A DNA stretch of 64,000 nt from Haliscomenobacter sp965225875 (lineage in GTDB: Bacteria > Bacteroidota > Bacteroidia > Chitinophagales > Saprospiraceae), in NCBI RefSeq assembly GCF_965225875.1, contig NZ_CBDDBS010000002.1, forward strand, positions 3,782,001 to 3,846,000, in the 5' to 3' direction. Positions 32,507 through 41,842 of this stretch are shown here, piece by piece. Made by a program: the position numbers and the translations under genes. Each line of letters opens with the position of its first letter. The first letter of the stretch is position 1. The notes under the pieces were generated by a model, which saw only the letters and a program-made list of their open reading frames with translations, was not told where the DNA came from and did no database searches.

Positions 32507-35152
32507 ATGATGAAACGATTAGCCAGAATGCGTTGGTACCTGTTGTTGCCAGTAATGCTATTGGGAACATTTTCTCTGCAATTCTTTCGGCCTGACCTTC
32601 CGGCTAATCCTCCCAAAACGGATAACCTGAAACTGCCTCCTGGCTTTGTAGCCGAACACCTTTACAGCCCATCCGAAAGTAAGGAAGGTTCCTGGGTGTC
32701 GATGTGTTTTGACGACAAAGGACGTATGTTGGCTTCAGATCAATATGGTGGCATTTATCGCCTGGAAATTCCTGCGATTGGCTCCAAAGACTTGAGTCCT
32801 AAAATTGAAAAAATAAAACTGGAGAACGATACCCTCAATTTTGGTGCAGCCCACGGTTTGTTGTATGCCTTCAACAGCCTGTACGTCATGGTCAACAACC
32901 GCGCCAATAAAAACCTACCCAAAGGTTCCGGTTTTTACCGTTTGCAGGATACCGATGGCGACGATCAGTTCGACAAACTCACCCTGCTCAAAAACCTGGT
33001 CGGTGAAGGCGAGCACGGCCCGCACAGCATCAAACTTTCCCCCGATAAAAAATCGCTTTACGTGATTTGTGGCAATTACACGGATTTGCCCACTATGGAT
33101 GCCTACAAATTGCCTCAAACCTGGAAATACGACAACCTTTTCCCCGAAATCAAAGACCCCCGTGGGCATGCCAACGACCGCAAAGAACCCGGTGGTTGGG
33201 TGGCCAATGTCAACCCTGAGGGCACCAAATGGGAACTGATTTCGGCAGGTTACCGCAATCCTTTCGATATGGCTTTCAATGACGTGGGCGACCTTTTTGT
33301 GTACGACGCCGACATGGAGTGGGATTTTGGCCTGCCCTGGTATCGGCCTACCCGGATTTGTCATGCCACCAGTGGCTCCGAGTTTGGCTGGCGGACGGGT
33401 GATGGCAAGTGGTCGCCAAGTTTTCCTGACAATTTACCCCCCGTTATCAACATTGGCCAGGGGTCGCCTACCAATTTGTTATACGCCAAAGAAGCAAAGT
33501 TTCCTGCCAAATACAAGCAGACCCTGCTGGCTTTTGACTGGAGTTTTGGGATCATCCACGCCATACACCTCAAACCTAGCGGCTCGACCTACACGGCTAC
33601 CCGTGAGGAGTTCCTGTCAGGAGTACCCTTGCCATTGACAGATGGTGCGATTGGCCCGGATGGTGCCTTGTATTTTTTGACTGGAGGCCGCCGGCTCGAA
33701 TCGGATTTGTACCGCGTATATTATAATGGTCCAGAAGCAACGACCAGTTCAGAAACCACTCCTTTGACGGAAGAAAATAAACTCCGCCGGAAACTGGAGG
33801 CTTTTCATGCCCCTGGGAACCCCGCAGCAATAACTACCGCATGGCCCTACCTCGGGCACCCCGACCGGGCCGTTCGATATGCCGCGCGTTTAGCCCTTGA
33901 ACATCAGGCGGTAGAGGGATGGAAAAGCAAAGCCCTGGCGGAAACCAACCCGATCGCCTTGACCAATGCCCTGATCGGGCTTACCCGCAGTGGAACGGCA
34001 AATGACAAAACGGCCATTCTAAATGCCCTGTCAGGAATCAATTACCTCAAAATTTCACCCACCCAGCAGCTGGATGTGTTGCGGGCGTATGAACTGGTCT
34101 TTGCCCGCTTTGGCATGCCTGAATCGGCCCAAAAAGCAAAAATTACGGCCCTGCTGAATGCCCAATACCCTAGCAGTTCCAGAGAGCACAACAAAGCCTA
34201 TTGCAAGCTGCTGGTATTTTTGGAGGCCCCAGCGGTTTTGCCCAAAACCCTGGCCTTGATGGCGAAAAAAGAGCAGTACGACCCCAACGAAGGACTTGCC
34301 ACCACCTCCGAAGACTTGATCCTGCGTAATCCCCAATATGGCCTGGACATTGCCAAAATGTTGGAAAAAATGCCTGCTCCCCAACAAACTTACCTGGCAA
34401 TCATGCTGGCCAAGGCAAAGGTGGGTTGGACTCCCGAAATGCGGGAGCAATATTTTGCCTGGTACAAATACGCCTTTACCCTCAAAGGGGGCAATAGCTA
34501 CGTCGGATTTATTGACAAAGCCAGGAAGATAGCCCTGGAGAATGTTCCTGCCAACAAAAGGGAGTATTACAACCAACTTTCGGGCGCGGAATTGCTGACT
34601 AAGTCCGGTAATGATATAGCCCAGGAAGATTACCCCAAAGGCCCTGGGAAAAACTACAAAGTAAAGGACATGGATACCATTTTTACGGCTGAGTTGAGTG
34701 GTAGAGATTTCAAAAGGGGTAAAGCGATGTACGTGGCTACCACCTGTTCACGCTGCCATGCCATTAAAGGTGAAGGAGGAAATATCGGCCCTGATCTCAC
34801 CCAAATTGGTACCCGCTTTAGCACCAAAGACATCCTGGAGGCCATCCTTGAACCCAGCAAAGCAATCTCCGACCAATACGCAGCAACTCAGTTTGAGCTG
34901 AAAAATGGGAAAAGCCTGGTAGGCAAAATCGCCAATCAGGACACTGAGCATTATTACGTGTCCCAAAACCCTTACGCGCCTGATTTTTTGGTCAAAGTCA
35001 ACAAAAAAGACGTGGTGGCTAAAAACTACTCAACCGTTTCAGTAATGCTTCCTGGTTTGGTCAATCCCCTGAATGTGGAAGAATTGAAGGATTTGGTGGC
35101 GTATTTGAAGGCCGGGGGTGATGAGGAGCATGCGGTTTTTAAAACCAAGTAG
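32507..35152 (+). CDS. PVC-type propeller protein with C-terminal heme-binding domain
   Basis: An 881-residue exported protein (N-terminal hydrophobic segment YLLLPVMLLGTFSLQFF). Residues about 45-400 form a beta-propeller of the planctomycete/verrucomicrobial type (FRLQDTDGDDQFDK-like blades, GYRNPFDMAFNDVGDLFVYD, WRTGDGKW). A helical region of HEAT-like repeats follows (430-690). At about 745-870 is a cytochrome c-like domain with CSRCH and the typical block GPDLTQIGTRFSTKDILEAI ... LEPSKAISDQY. It starts 7 bp after the dehydrogenase gene and ends the operon. It is probably a second periplasmic electron-transfer or sugar-oxidising component. Confidence 0.9.
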   Translation: MMKRLARMRWYLLLPVMLLGTFSLQFFRPDLPANPPKTDNLKLPPGFVAEHLYSPSESKEGSWVSMCFDDKGRMLASDQYGGIYRLEIPAIGSKDLSPKIEKIKLENDTLNFGAAHGLLYAFNSLYVMVNNRANKNLPKGSGFYRLQDTDGDDQFDKLTLLKNLVGEGEHGPHSIKLSPDKKSLYVICGNYTDLPTMDAYKLPQTWKYDNLFPEIKDPRGHANDRKEPGGWVANVNPEGTKWELISAGYRNPFDMAFNDVGDLFVYDADMEWDFGLPWYRPTRICHATSGSEFGWRTGDGKWSPSFPDNLPPVINIGQGSPTNLLYAKEAKFPAKYKQTLLAFDWSFGIIHAIHLKPSGSTYTATREEFLSGVPLPLTDGAIGPDGALYFLTGGRRLESDLYRVYYNGPEATTSSETTPLTEENKLRRKLEAFHAPGNPAAITTAWPYLGHPDRAVRYAARLALEHQAVEGWKSKALAETNPIALTNALIGLTRSGTANDKTAILNALSGINYLKISPTQQLDVLRAYELVFARFGMPESAQKAKITALLNAQYPSSSREHNKAYCKLLVFLEAPAVLPKTLALMAKKEQYDPNEGLATTSEDLILRNPQYGLDIAKMLEKMPAPQQTYLAIMLAKAKVGWTPEMREQYFAWYKYAFTLKGGNSYVGFIDKARKIALENVPANKREYYNQLSGAELLTKSGNDIAQEDYPKGPGKNYKVKDMDTIFTAELSGRDFKRGKAMYVATTCSRCHAIKGEGGNIGPDLTQIGTRFSTKDILEAILEPSKAISDQYAATQFELKNGKSLVGKIANQDTEHYYVSQNPYAPDFLVKVNKKDVVAKNYSTVSVMLPGLVNPLNVEELKDLVAYLKAGGDEEHAVFKTK

Positions 35153-35250
35153 AATGCTGCTTGACAAAAAATTGCAGGTACTGATTGGCTGGATGGTGTA
35201 ATTTTTGCCCTTTTGTTACAACCAATCCCGATAATGCTTAAACTAGAACC

Positions 35251-36354
35251 ATGCAAATCAATCGAAGAAATTGGCTAAAACAGCTCGGGATAGGCGTATC
35301 GGGTATTGGCCTCGCGAATTTCAACACTCTTGCTTCACCTACTGTGGATTTTTTTGAATCGATAGTGGGTGATGCTACCATTAACTTAAACTCCAACGAA
35401 AATCCCTACGGCCCTTCCCCTTTAGCCAGGGCAGCCATGGCTAAAAGCATCAATAGCAGCAATCGCTACAATTGGCAGCTGACTACTGATTTAGTGGAGG
35501 CACTGGCTAAAAAAAATAAAGTCAGCGCTGAGAACATCTTGGTCGGGGCTGGTTCTACTGAAATTATTGATTTGGTGGTTCGGCTCGCTGCTTCTACCAA
35601 AGGCAACCTGGTTACAGCCAATCCAAGCTATGACAATTGGATTCCCACCGCAAAAAAGCTGGGATTACAAGCCATCAAAGTTCCCTTAAATGCCAATAAG
35701 GAACTGAATCTGGAGGCCATGCTGCAAGCCATCAGTGTCGACACCCGTTTGGTGTATGTCTGTAATCCCAACAACCCTACCGGAACCATTTGTGAGCACA
35801 ATAAGCTGCTCAATTTTATCCATGAAGCGAGCAAAAAAGCAATCGTGCTGGTAGATGAAGCCTATCTGGATTTTAGCAAGGAAACATCTTTAGGTCCGCT
35901 TGTGGTGGGGAATAAAAACCTCATTGTGGTCAAAACTTTTTCAAAATTACACGGTCTGGCCGGTGCAAGGATTGGTTATGCGATTGGAGAGGCGACAACG
36001 CTTGAACAACTCGGCGCATTACAATCCTGGGTGAGTGGAAACATCAGTGTAATGTCGGTGGCAGCAGCTTTGGCATCTTTGACCGACGAAAAGTTCATGA
36101 CTGACACCTCTGCTTTAAACGAACAAGTGAAAAAATACACCATCGAACAATTAAAACAACTCAATTTGGCTTGTATTCCCTCCCACGCCAACTTTGTCTA
36201 TTTCTCCCTGGCGAATTACAAGCAAGACTATTTTCAAAAACTGAGCAGCAACAACATCATTGGCACAAGGATTTATGAGGACGCGGGGCTATGGACTCGG
36301 ATTACGATTGGGACGAGGGAGGAGATGGAAAGGTTTATCAGCGTGATGAGGTGA
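35251..36354 (+). CDS. Histidinol-phosphate-aminotransferase-like enzyme with Tat-type signal
   Basis: A 367-residue fold-type I PLP enzyme. The N-terminus MQINRRNWLKQLGIGVSGIG is a twin-arginine signal, unusual for a HisC relative. Core motifs: LNSNENPYGPSPLA, CNPNNPTGT, LVDEAYLDF and the PLP lysine in TFSKLHGLAGARIGYA. Family members in Bacteroidota with this signal are probably exported. Its position after the sugar operon (98-bp gap) may be coincidental. Confidence 0.88.
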   Translation: MQINRRNWLKQLGIGVSGIGLANFNTLASPTVDFFESIVGDATINLNSNENPYGPSPLARAAMAKSINSSNRYNWQLTTDLVEALAKKNKVSAENILVGAGSTEIIDLVVRLAASTKGNLVTANPSYDNWIPTAKKLGLQAIKVPLNANKELNLEAMLQAISVDTRLVYVCNPNNPTGTICEHNKLLNFIHEASKKAIVLVDEAYLDFSKETSLGPLVVGNKNLIVVKTFSKLHGLAGARIGYAIGEATTLEQLGALQSWVSGNISVMSVAAALASLTDEKFMTDTSALNEQVKKYTIEQLKQLNLACIPSHANFVYFSLANYKQDYFQKLSSNNIIGTRIYEDAGLWTRITIGTREEMERFISVMR

Positions 36355-36435
36355 ATAATGGTGTCGTGAGTTGCTGTTTCACTACTTTTGGTTTACTTTA
36401 GGCCATATGCAATTAAGTGGCAAATAATTTTCTAT

Positions 36436-36768
36436 ATGGAAAAAACAACCCTCTTCTATCTGGAACTACCCGACATTAAAATATCGATCCAAATTTATTT
36501 CAATGAAAACAACCAATTGTTTTTCGATGGATATGACATTGGTAGTGCCGTAAAAGAAAGATTTGATGATTTAGACTACGAATACACCCATACGATTGAA
36601 CCGGAAGAGGTCAAAAAATTCTATCCGATTTTTAATTTGCAAATGGAAGATAGAGCAGGTTTATTGGCTGCAATTAAAAAGGAGTTCAGCGTACCCAATG
36701 CCTATACTTTATTTGGCGAATTCATGAAAACTCACGACATAAAGTATACCAGTTTTACCTGGATGTAA
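36436..36768 (+). CDS. Hypothetical protein
   Basis: The ATG at 36436 (MEKTTLFYLELPDIKISIQ) is chosen over an upstream alternative because the sequence before it is low-complexity. The product is 110 residues, acidic, soluble alpha/beta, with FDGYDIGSAVKERFDDLDYEY and TLFGEFMKTHDIKYTSF. No signal peptide or family recognised. It resembles small immunity-type or regulatory proteins only in size and acidity. Confidence 0.7.
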   Translation: MEKTTLFYLELPDIKISIQIYFNENNQLFFDGYDIGSAVKERFDDLDYEYTHTIEPEEVKKFYPIFNLQMEDRAGLLAAIKKEFSVPNAYTLFGEFMKTHDIKYTSFTWM

Positions 36769-36918
36769 TTTGAATCCAAGCCATCCTTAAAAAGCGACAC
36801 TGAGCAACTTAGCATTCCACCAACTTTCCCGCTGTAATAACCACGCTTTCAAAAAAAATCCTTTTCTTTGCGGAGAATTTCAAAATTAGGGTCAAATTTT
36901 TTGAAAAATCCTATCAGA

Positions 36919-37884
36919 ATGATCAAGATCCTTGCCAATGATGGCATCAGCCCAGACGGTCAAACACTACTTGAAGAAGCGGGTTATGAAGTAGACACTA
37001 CCCGGATTCCACAGGCGGACCTACCTGGCGTTATCGGCCAGTACGATGTACTGATCGTACGCAGTGCAACCAAAGTCACCAAGGAAGTAATTGATGCGGG
37101 GACCAACCTCAAAATCGTTGCTCGTGGTGGTGTTGGCTTGGACAACATTGATACAGATTATGCCCGCTCCAAGGGCATCACCGTGTTCAATACACCAGCA
37201 GCTTCCTCACAAGCGGTTGCGGAATTGGCGTTTGCGCACATGTTTAGTCTGGCGCGTTTCCTGCATAGCTCCAACCGGGCCATGCCAGTAACGGGCGGCA
37301 CTGAGTATGACAAGCTCAAGAAAAAATTCTCCGAAGGCATTCAGTTGCGCGGCCGTACCCTGGGTATCATCGGCTTTGGCCGGATCGGTCAGGAAGCAGC
37401 GCGCATCGGGATTGGTCTGGGAATGAACGTACTGGCTGCCGACCTTATGATCGACGAAGCCCGCATCGACATTAAACCTTACAACAGTGAGTACATCACC
37501 ATGGCCGTAACGGTGCCTACCGTGGAAATGGAAGAACTGCTCGCTAAATCTGACTTCATCACCCTACACGTTCCTTTCAGTGGTGGCACCCCCATTATTG
37601 GCAAGGCCCAGTTCGACAAAATGAAAAAAGGGGTTTGTTTGATCAACACCTCTCGCGGCGGAACGGTAGATGAAGAAGCACTACTGGAAGCAATGGCTAG
37701 CGGCAAGGTGGCTGGTGCCGGTTTGGACGTATTTGACTTCGAACCCACACCACGCCCGGAAATCCTGACGCATCCCAATATTTCGCTCACTCCACACATC
37801 GGTGCTTCTACGCTTGAAGCTCAGGCCAACATTGGTTTGGAATTGGCCGATCGGATTTTGGCTTTCTTCGGCGACGATAAATAA
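36919..37884 (+). CDS. serA: D-3-phosphoglycerate dehydrogenase
   Basis: SerA oxidises 3-phosphoglycerate in the first step of serine synthesis. The start at 36919 (MIKILANDGISPDGQTL) fits the family; codons upstream do not. The 321-residue protein has VARGGVGLDNIDTDYA, the Rossmann motif LGIIGFGRIGQEAA, NTSRGGTVDEEALLEA and the catalytic His in LTPHIGAST. There is no ACT domain, as in the short Bacteroidota form. An intrinsic terminator follows. Confidence 0.92.
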   Translation: MIKILANDGISPDGQTLLEEAGYEVDTTRIPQADLPGVIGQYDVLIVRSATKVTKEVIDAGTNLKIVARGGVGLDNIDTDYARSKGITVFNTPAASSQAVAELAFAHMFSLARFLHSSNRAMPVTGGTEYDKLKKKFSEGIQLRGRTLGIIGFGRIGQEAARIGIGLGMNVLAADLMIDEARIDIKPYNSEYITMAVTVPTVEMEELLAKSDFITLHVPFSGGTPIIGKAQFDKMKKGVCLINTSRGGTVDEEALLEAMASGKVAGAGLDVFDFEPTPRPEILTHPNISLTPHIGASTLEAQANIGLELADRILAFFGDDK

Positions 37885-37909
37885 GCCATCTCCAAACGGA
37901 GTGAATTGA

Positions 37910-37949
37910 AAGGCCCCATTAGCAATTTTCAGCTAATGGGGCCTTTGTC
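37910..37949 (+). terminator. Intrinsic terminator after serA
   Basis: GGCCCCATTAGC and GCTAATGGGGCC form a 12-bp stem with an 8-nt loop, preceded by A's and followed by TTTGTCTT. It also faces the convergent protease gene. Downstream, 38016-38036 shares CTCCCCGAAGGT and CTCGAGCAA with the hairpin region after nadA. Confidence 0.9.
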
Positions 37950-38043
37950 TTATGGTTTGTATTCTTGGGGAACAGTGAGTGAGAATTAGGTGGTAACGCG
38001 CCATCTAAAACCCCTCCCCGAAGGTTCCTCGAGCAATGAAACC

Positions 38044-40737
38044 CTATTCCACCTTCAACACTTTCCCCCAGGCTTCTTCATTTCCATTGCGCAAACGAAC
38101 CATGTAAAGTCCTTTCGGCCAATCCTGAGCGGTGATGGTTTCCTGCAGCACCGTATTGCCCGGGATAGCCAAGGTACGGTTGTGAACCATTTGCCCCTGG
38201 GCGTTCCAAACCTCTAATTGCGCTTTGGGGGCGCTGCTAGGCAGTTTAAGGCTCACCACAAATTCATCTCCAAAGGGATTGGGGAAAATGTGCAATTGGC
38301 TGGCCGGATTTATGGCATTGGTCGAAGTGGAGATCAGGTTGATGTTGACACAATAGTCTTCAATTTCGCCATAAAAATTGCTGCTTCCCGAAAAACAGGT
38401 GCTGGGCTCGCTGTTGTACCGCAGCGCTACGCGCATCCGGGTAGGTCCGGAAGGCGTATTCGCAGGAATGTTGATGACCCCACTGAATACGGTATCTTTT
38501 TTGGCCCCCGAATTGTAAAGGGCTTCATTGTTCCCAAATACCCCATCCTGATTGAGGTCAATCCAGGCTACCACAAACTCGTTGAACAATGTCCCCTTGT
38601 AACCCATGGTCACTTTAAAATTGTAGCTTTGACCCGAACGCAAATCCAATCCTTTTAGCCCCGTGAAATCCCCATAACCGTTGCGGGCACTAGAGTTATT
38701 AAAACTGCCTACCTGAACCCCGGTGATCCACTCCTGCTCAGACTGGTCTATCAAGATGGTTTCGGCACAATAATCCTTGTCCAGGCAAGCCCCGCAGTTG
38801 CGCGTTTTGAACGTGAAACTTTTGCTAAACACCGAGGAGCTGCCATCCAGGCATTCAGAACGAATCTGGAATTCATACTCGGTACAGGCCTGCAAATTCC
38901 GCAAATTAGCGGAAGTGAAAGGTGGAGTCAAGGAAGACCAGGCAGTAGTTCCAACTATCCGGTAGCGGAAGGTATACGAACTCGCTGCCGTTACTGGCTG
39001 CCAGCGGATGATCACGCTGGAGATAATGCCCGTAGGTATTGTCACCTGGGAAGGCGGCTCGCAACAACCGTCGGTGCGGAAGCTGAAGAGCTCATCAAAA
39101 TTAACACTGGTATTGCGACAATAGGTTTTGAGCTGGTACTCATAATCCGTGCAGGGTTTTAAATCAGTAAAATTATAGGGGGGAAGTGCTCGTTCGATCG
39201 TGGTCCAGGTCGCACTGCCCTTAATTCGGAAACGCAAATCGACTCTTTGAATGCTATCATTACTCGTCCAGCCTAGTCGGGCACTGTTTATCGTAATGTT
39301 GCTGATTGCTACACTAACCAAAGAAGGGCAGGAACCACATTCTTTCGCCAAAGCCAATAAACTGTTGTACACCTGGAGGTGGCCGCCGGTACTGGTTGTA
39401 GTTTTTAAGTTAAAGTGGGGTTTGACATTTTCCAGGATCAATCGCCTGATCCATAAAGCCGCCGCTTTGGGGTCGCGCCTGGCCAAAGAAGCCAAAGTAG
39501 GACAAGGGGCAGCATACAACAAACCCACTGCTCCTGCCACCTGTGGGGCTGCAAATGAAGTGCCCGAGGTAGTTATAAATCCATTGTTTTTCGCTGTAGT
39601 AATGGCCTGGTCGCCAAAAGCAGCCAAATCAACCGTAACTTTTCCATAAGCATGGTTCATCGCACCTGTGCGGTTCATACTGGTTACGTTGATGATGTAA
39701 GGGCTCCCACAACTTCCGGGCATATCACCAGTCGCATCCACATCCCGAACATCGTTGTCGGTAGCACAAATGTTCATGATGCCCTGGTAGCCTAAACTAT
39801 CAAAAAAACTACACCAAATGGGGTATTCAGTAGGCATGGCGCGTTCTATGCCCCAGGAGGCATTGGTGGCTACCACAAAAGCGCCTTTTTTGCCTCCACT
39901 TTGATTGTAAAGCCTCCGCTGAATAAAAGGATAGTTGTAGGCTTGGATGATGATGTCTTCTGTACCAGAATTGTACCCACCAAAAACACCCATCATTTTT
40001 ACTTTCCAGTTTACCCCACTAACGCCATAATTGTTGTTGCCCACTGCGCCAATAAATCCTGCTACTTCAGTACCATGCGAAGCATCTTCACTGATGTCGT
40101 CATTCCTGCGGCGCACGTTCCAGCCACGGTAATCGTCGATGTAACCGTTTTCATCATCATCAATGTTGTTGTTGGGGATTTCGGCTCGGTTGACCCACAA
40201 ATTGGCTTTTAAATCGCGGTGGGTTGTATCAATCCCATCGTCAATGACACAAACCACAATTGTGTCCCCTCCTGGTGTGAGTCCACCTTTGGTAATGTCC
40301 CAGGCTTGAGGCATCCCCAGGTCAAGACCTAAAAAGCCACCATCCTGCCCGGTGTTCGACAGGTACCACTGTTTGGCAAATTCGGGGTCATTCGGGGTGG
40401 CTGAACGAAGTTCGATATAATGATTGAATTGGGCCGCAAGAATGGCTGGATCACGTCGAAGCCGAGCCAGGAGCTCATTCTCATCCTGGGTATCGGGGTC
40501 AAATCGCAATTTCCAGATGTTCATAGGTTCGGATAGGGTGCCTCCATCTAGTACAAAGCCCGATCCAGCTGCGCGTAAACTTGCTTCCTGGCTCGCCCAG
40601 GCACTGGCACGTACGGTAGCACGGAGTTGAACCAGGATTTCCCCAGGCACATGGTCATTTTGATTTTGGGCAAAAACTGGGGTGCTAAACCACAAACAAT
40701 TCAAGGCAAAACAGATTATGGCAAAGGTTTGTCTCAT
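38044..40737 (-). CDS. T9SS-secreted subtilisin-like protease
   Basis: An 897-residue protein with signal peptide (to VFAQ). Residues about 120-440 are a peptidase S8 domain with catalytic Asp in VIDDGID (D166), His in SEDASHGTEVAG (H221) and Ser in TTSGTSFAAPQVAG. Two fibronectin III-like domains follow (about 470-660), then a GEVED-like domain (DLRSGQSYNFKVTMG, GEIEDYCVNI), and a C-terminal type A sorting domain (HIFPNPFGDEF ... KGLYMVRLRNG). It is therefore a cell-surface or secreted protease exported by the type IX system. All three catalytic residues are present. Confidence 0.95.
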   Translation of the reverse strand: MRQTFAIICFALNCLWFSTPVFAQNQNDHVPGEILVQLRATVRASAWASQEASLRAAGSGFVLDGGTLSEPMNIWKLRFDPDTQDENELLARLRRDPAILAAQFNHYIELRSATPNDPEFAKQWYLSNTGQDGGFLGLDLGMPQAWDITKGGLTPGGDTIVVCVIDDGIDTTHRDLKANLWVNRAEIPNNNIDDDENGYIDDYRGWNVRRRNDDISEDASHGTEVAGFIGAVGNNNYGVSGVNWKVKMMGVFGGYNSGTEDIIIQAYNYPFIQRRLYNQSGGKKGAFVVATNASWGIERAMPTEYPIWCSFFDSLGYQGIMNICATDNDVRDVDATGDMPGSCGSPYIINVTSMNRTGAMNHAYGKVTVDLAAFGDQAITTAKNNGFITTSGTSFAAPQVAGAVGLLYAAPCPTLASLARRDPKAAALWIRRLILENVKPHFNLKTTTSTGGHLQVYNSLLALAKECGSCPSLVSVAISNITINSARLGWTSNDSIQRVDLRFRIKGSATWTTIERALPPYNFTDLKPCTDYEYQLKTYCRNTSVNFDELFSFRTDGCCEPPSQVTIPTGIISSVIIRWQPVTAASSYTFRYRIVGTTAWSSLTPPFTSANLRNLQACTEYEFQIRSECLDGSSSVFSKSFTFKTRNCGACLDKDYCAETILIDQSEQEWITGVQVGSFNNSSARNGYGDFTGLKGLDLRSGQSYNFKVTMGYKGTLFNEFVVAWIDLNQDGVFGNNEALYNSGAKKDTVFSGVINIPANTPSGPTRMRVALRYNSEPSTCFSGSSNFYGEIEDYCVNINLISTSTNAINPASQLHIFPNPFGDEFVVSLKLPSSAPKAQLEVWNAQGQMVHNRTLAIPGNTVLQETITAQDWPKGLYMVRLRNGNEEAWGKVLKVE

Positions 40738-40914
40738 GGGTTGAGAATTTTTTACAAAAATATAAACCAGCAGCTAGAAGAATGGAAAATTCACAACTTG
40801 TGTTGGGGAAAGTACATTTAGTAGTGGGGCAAAAATGAACAGTTATTTTTTATCACCCTTAGAAAATAATTACCTTTAACGTTTCACACTACCTTAAACA
40901 AACATCAAACAGCG

Positions 40915-41709
40915 ATGAGTTACATCAAACCAATTCTGCAAGTGTTTGGCGCAATCTTGATTGTGCTTTTTTTCAGTAATACTACCAACGATGCTGCCCT
41001 CAAACGAGAGTACTACGAAATCAAAATTTACACCATCAACGGGCCCGAGCAAGAAGCCAAAGTGGATCAGTATTTAGAAAAAGCTTATCTACCGGCCTTA
41101 CACCGTGCAGGAATCAGCAAAGTTGGGGTGTACAAACCCATAAAAACGGATACGACCTTCGGCAAACGCATTTTTGTCTTCATTCCCTTAAAGAAACTGG
41201 ATCAGCTCAGCACACTTTTGACGGCTTTGGACAAAGATGCTGCTTTTCAAAGCGCGGGTTCGGAATACTTGAATGCACCCTGGGACAAACCCGTGTATGT
41301 GCGTATGGAATCCATCGTGATCCAGGCATTTAAAGACATGCCTTTTCACCAGTTGCCCAAACTCGGTGGAAACGTGACTGATCGGGTGTACGAATTGCGG
41401 AGTTATGAAGGGGCTACGGAGAAGTTGTACCAAAAGAAAGTACACATGTTCAACGAGGGTCAGGAAATCAGCATTTTTACCCGTTTGGGCTTCAATGCGG
41501 TATTTTATGGTGAAGTATTGGCCGGTCGTCGCATGCCCAACCTGATGTACATGACTTCTTTTGACAACATCGAAAAGCGCAATGAGTTGTGGAAAGCTTT
41601 TGGGGCGGATGCTTTTTGGAAAAAAATCTCGGCACTGCCGGAGTATCAGCACACCGTTTCGAAGTCGACTATTTATTTGTTGAATCCTACGGTGTATTCG
41701 GAAATTTAA
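40915..41709 (+). CDS. NIPSNAP-family protein
   Basis: A 264-residue protein with an N-terminal hydrophobic segment (about 8-26) and two ferredoxin-like repeats: REYYEIKIYTINGPEQEAKVD and DRVYELRSYEGATEKLYQKK. This is the NIPSNAP pattern (stress-responsive dimeric alpha/beta barrel). It is probably exported. A possible -7 box TACCTTTA lies at 40871-40878. The function is not known for the bacterial members. Confidence 0.88.
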   Translation: MSYIKPILQVFGAILIVLFFSNTTNDAALKREYYEIKIYTINGPEQEAKVDQYLEKAYLPALHRAGISKVGVYKPIKTDTTFGKRIFVFIPLKKLDQLSTLLTALDKDAAFQSAGSEYLNAPWDKPVYVRMESIVIQAFKDMPFHQLPKLGGNVTDRVYELRSYEGATEKLYQKKVHMFNEGQEISIFTRLGFNAVFYGEVLAGRRMPNLMYMTSFDNIEKRNELWKAFGADAFWKKISALPEYQHTVSKSTIYLLNPTVYSEI

Positions 41710-41741
41710 ATTGGAGCAACAACTGAGGTGAATCTTGGTTT

Positions 41742-41813
41742 CTAAAGTTTCTTAGGTGGTAAAAGAAAAAACCTGCGAAGCAGGGTACTCTTTCACCACC
41801 TAAGAAACTTTAG
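41742..41813. repeat. Long hairpin of the CACCTAAG family between convergent genes
   Basis: CTAAAGTTTCTTAGGTGGT (41742-41760) is exactly complementary to 41795-41813. The flanks extend the stem imperfectly (GGTGAATCTTG before, CAAGGAATCACC after). The loop holds an inner hairpin CCTGC-GAA-GCAGG (41772-41784). The design is the same as at 31389-31491, with shared end sequence TTAGGTGGT. It may also serve as a terminator for both convergent genes. Confidence 0.9.
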
Positions 41814-41842
41814 ACACTCAAGGAATCACCTAAGGAATGTGT

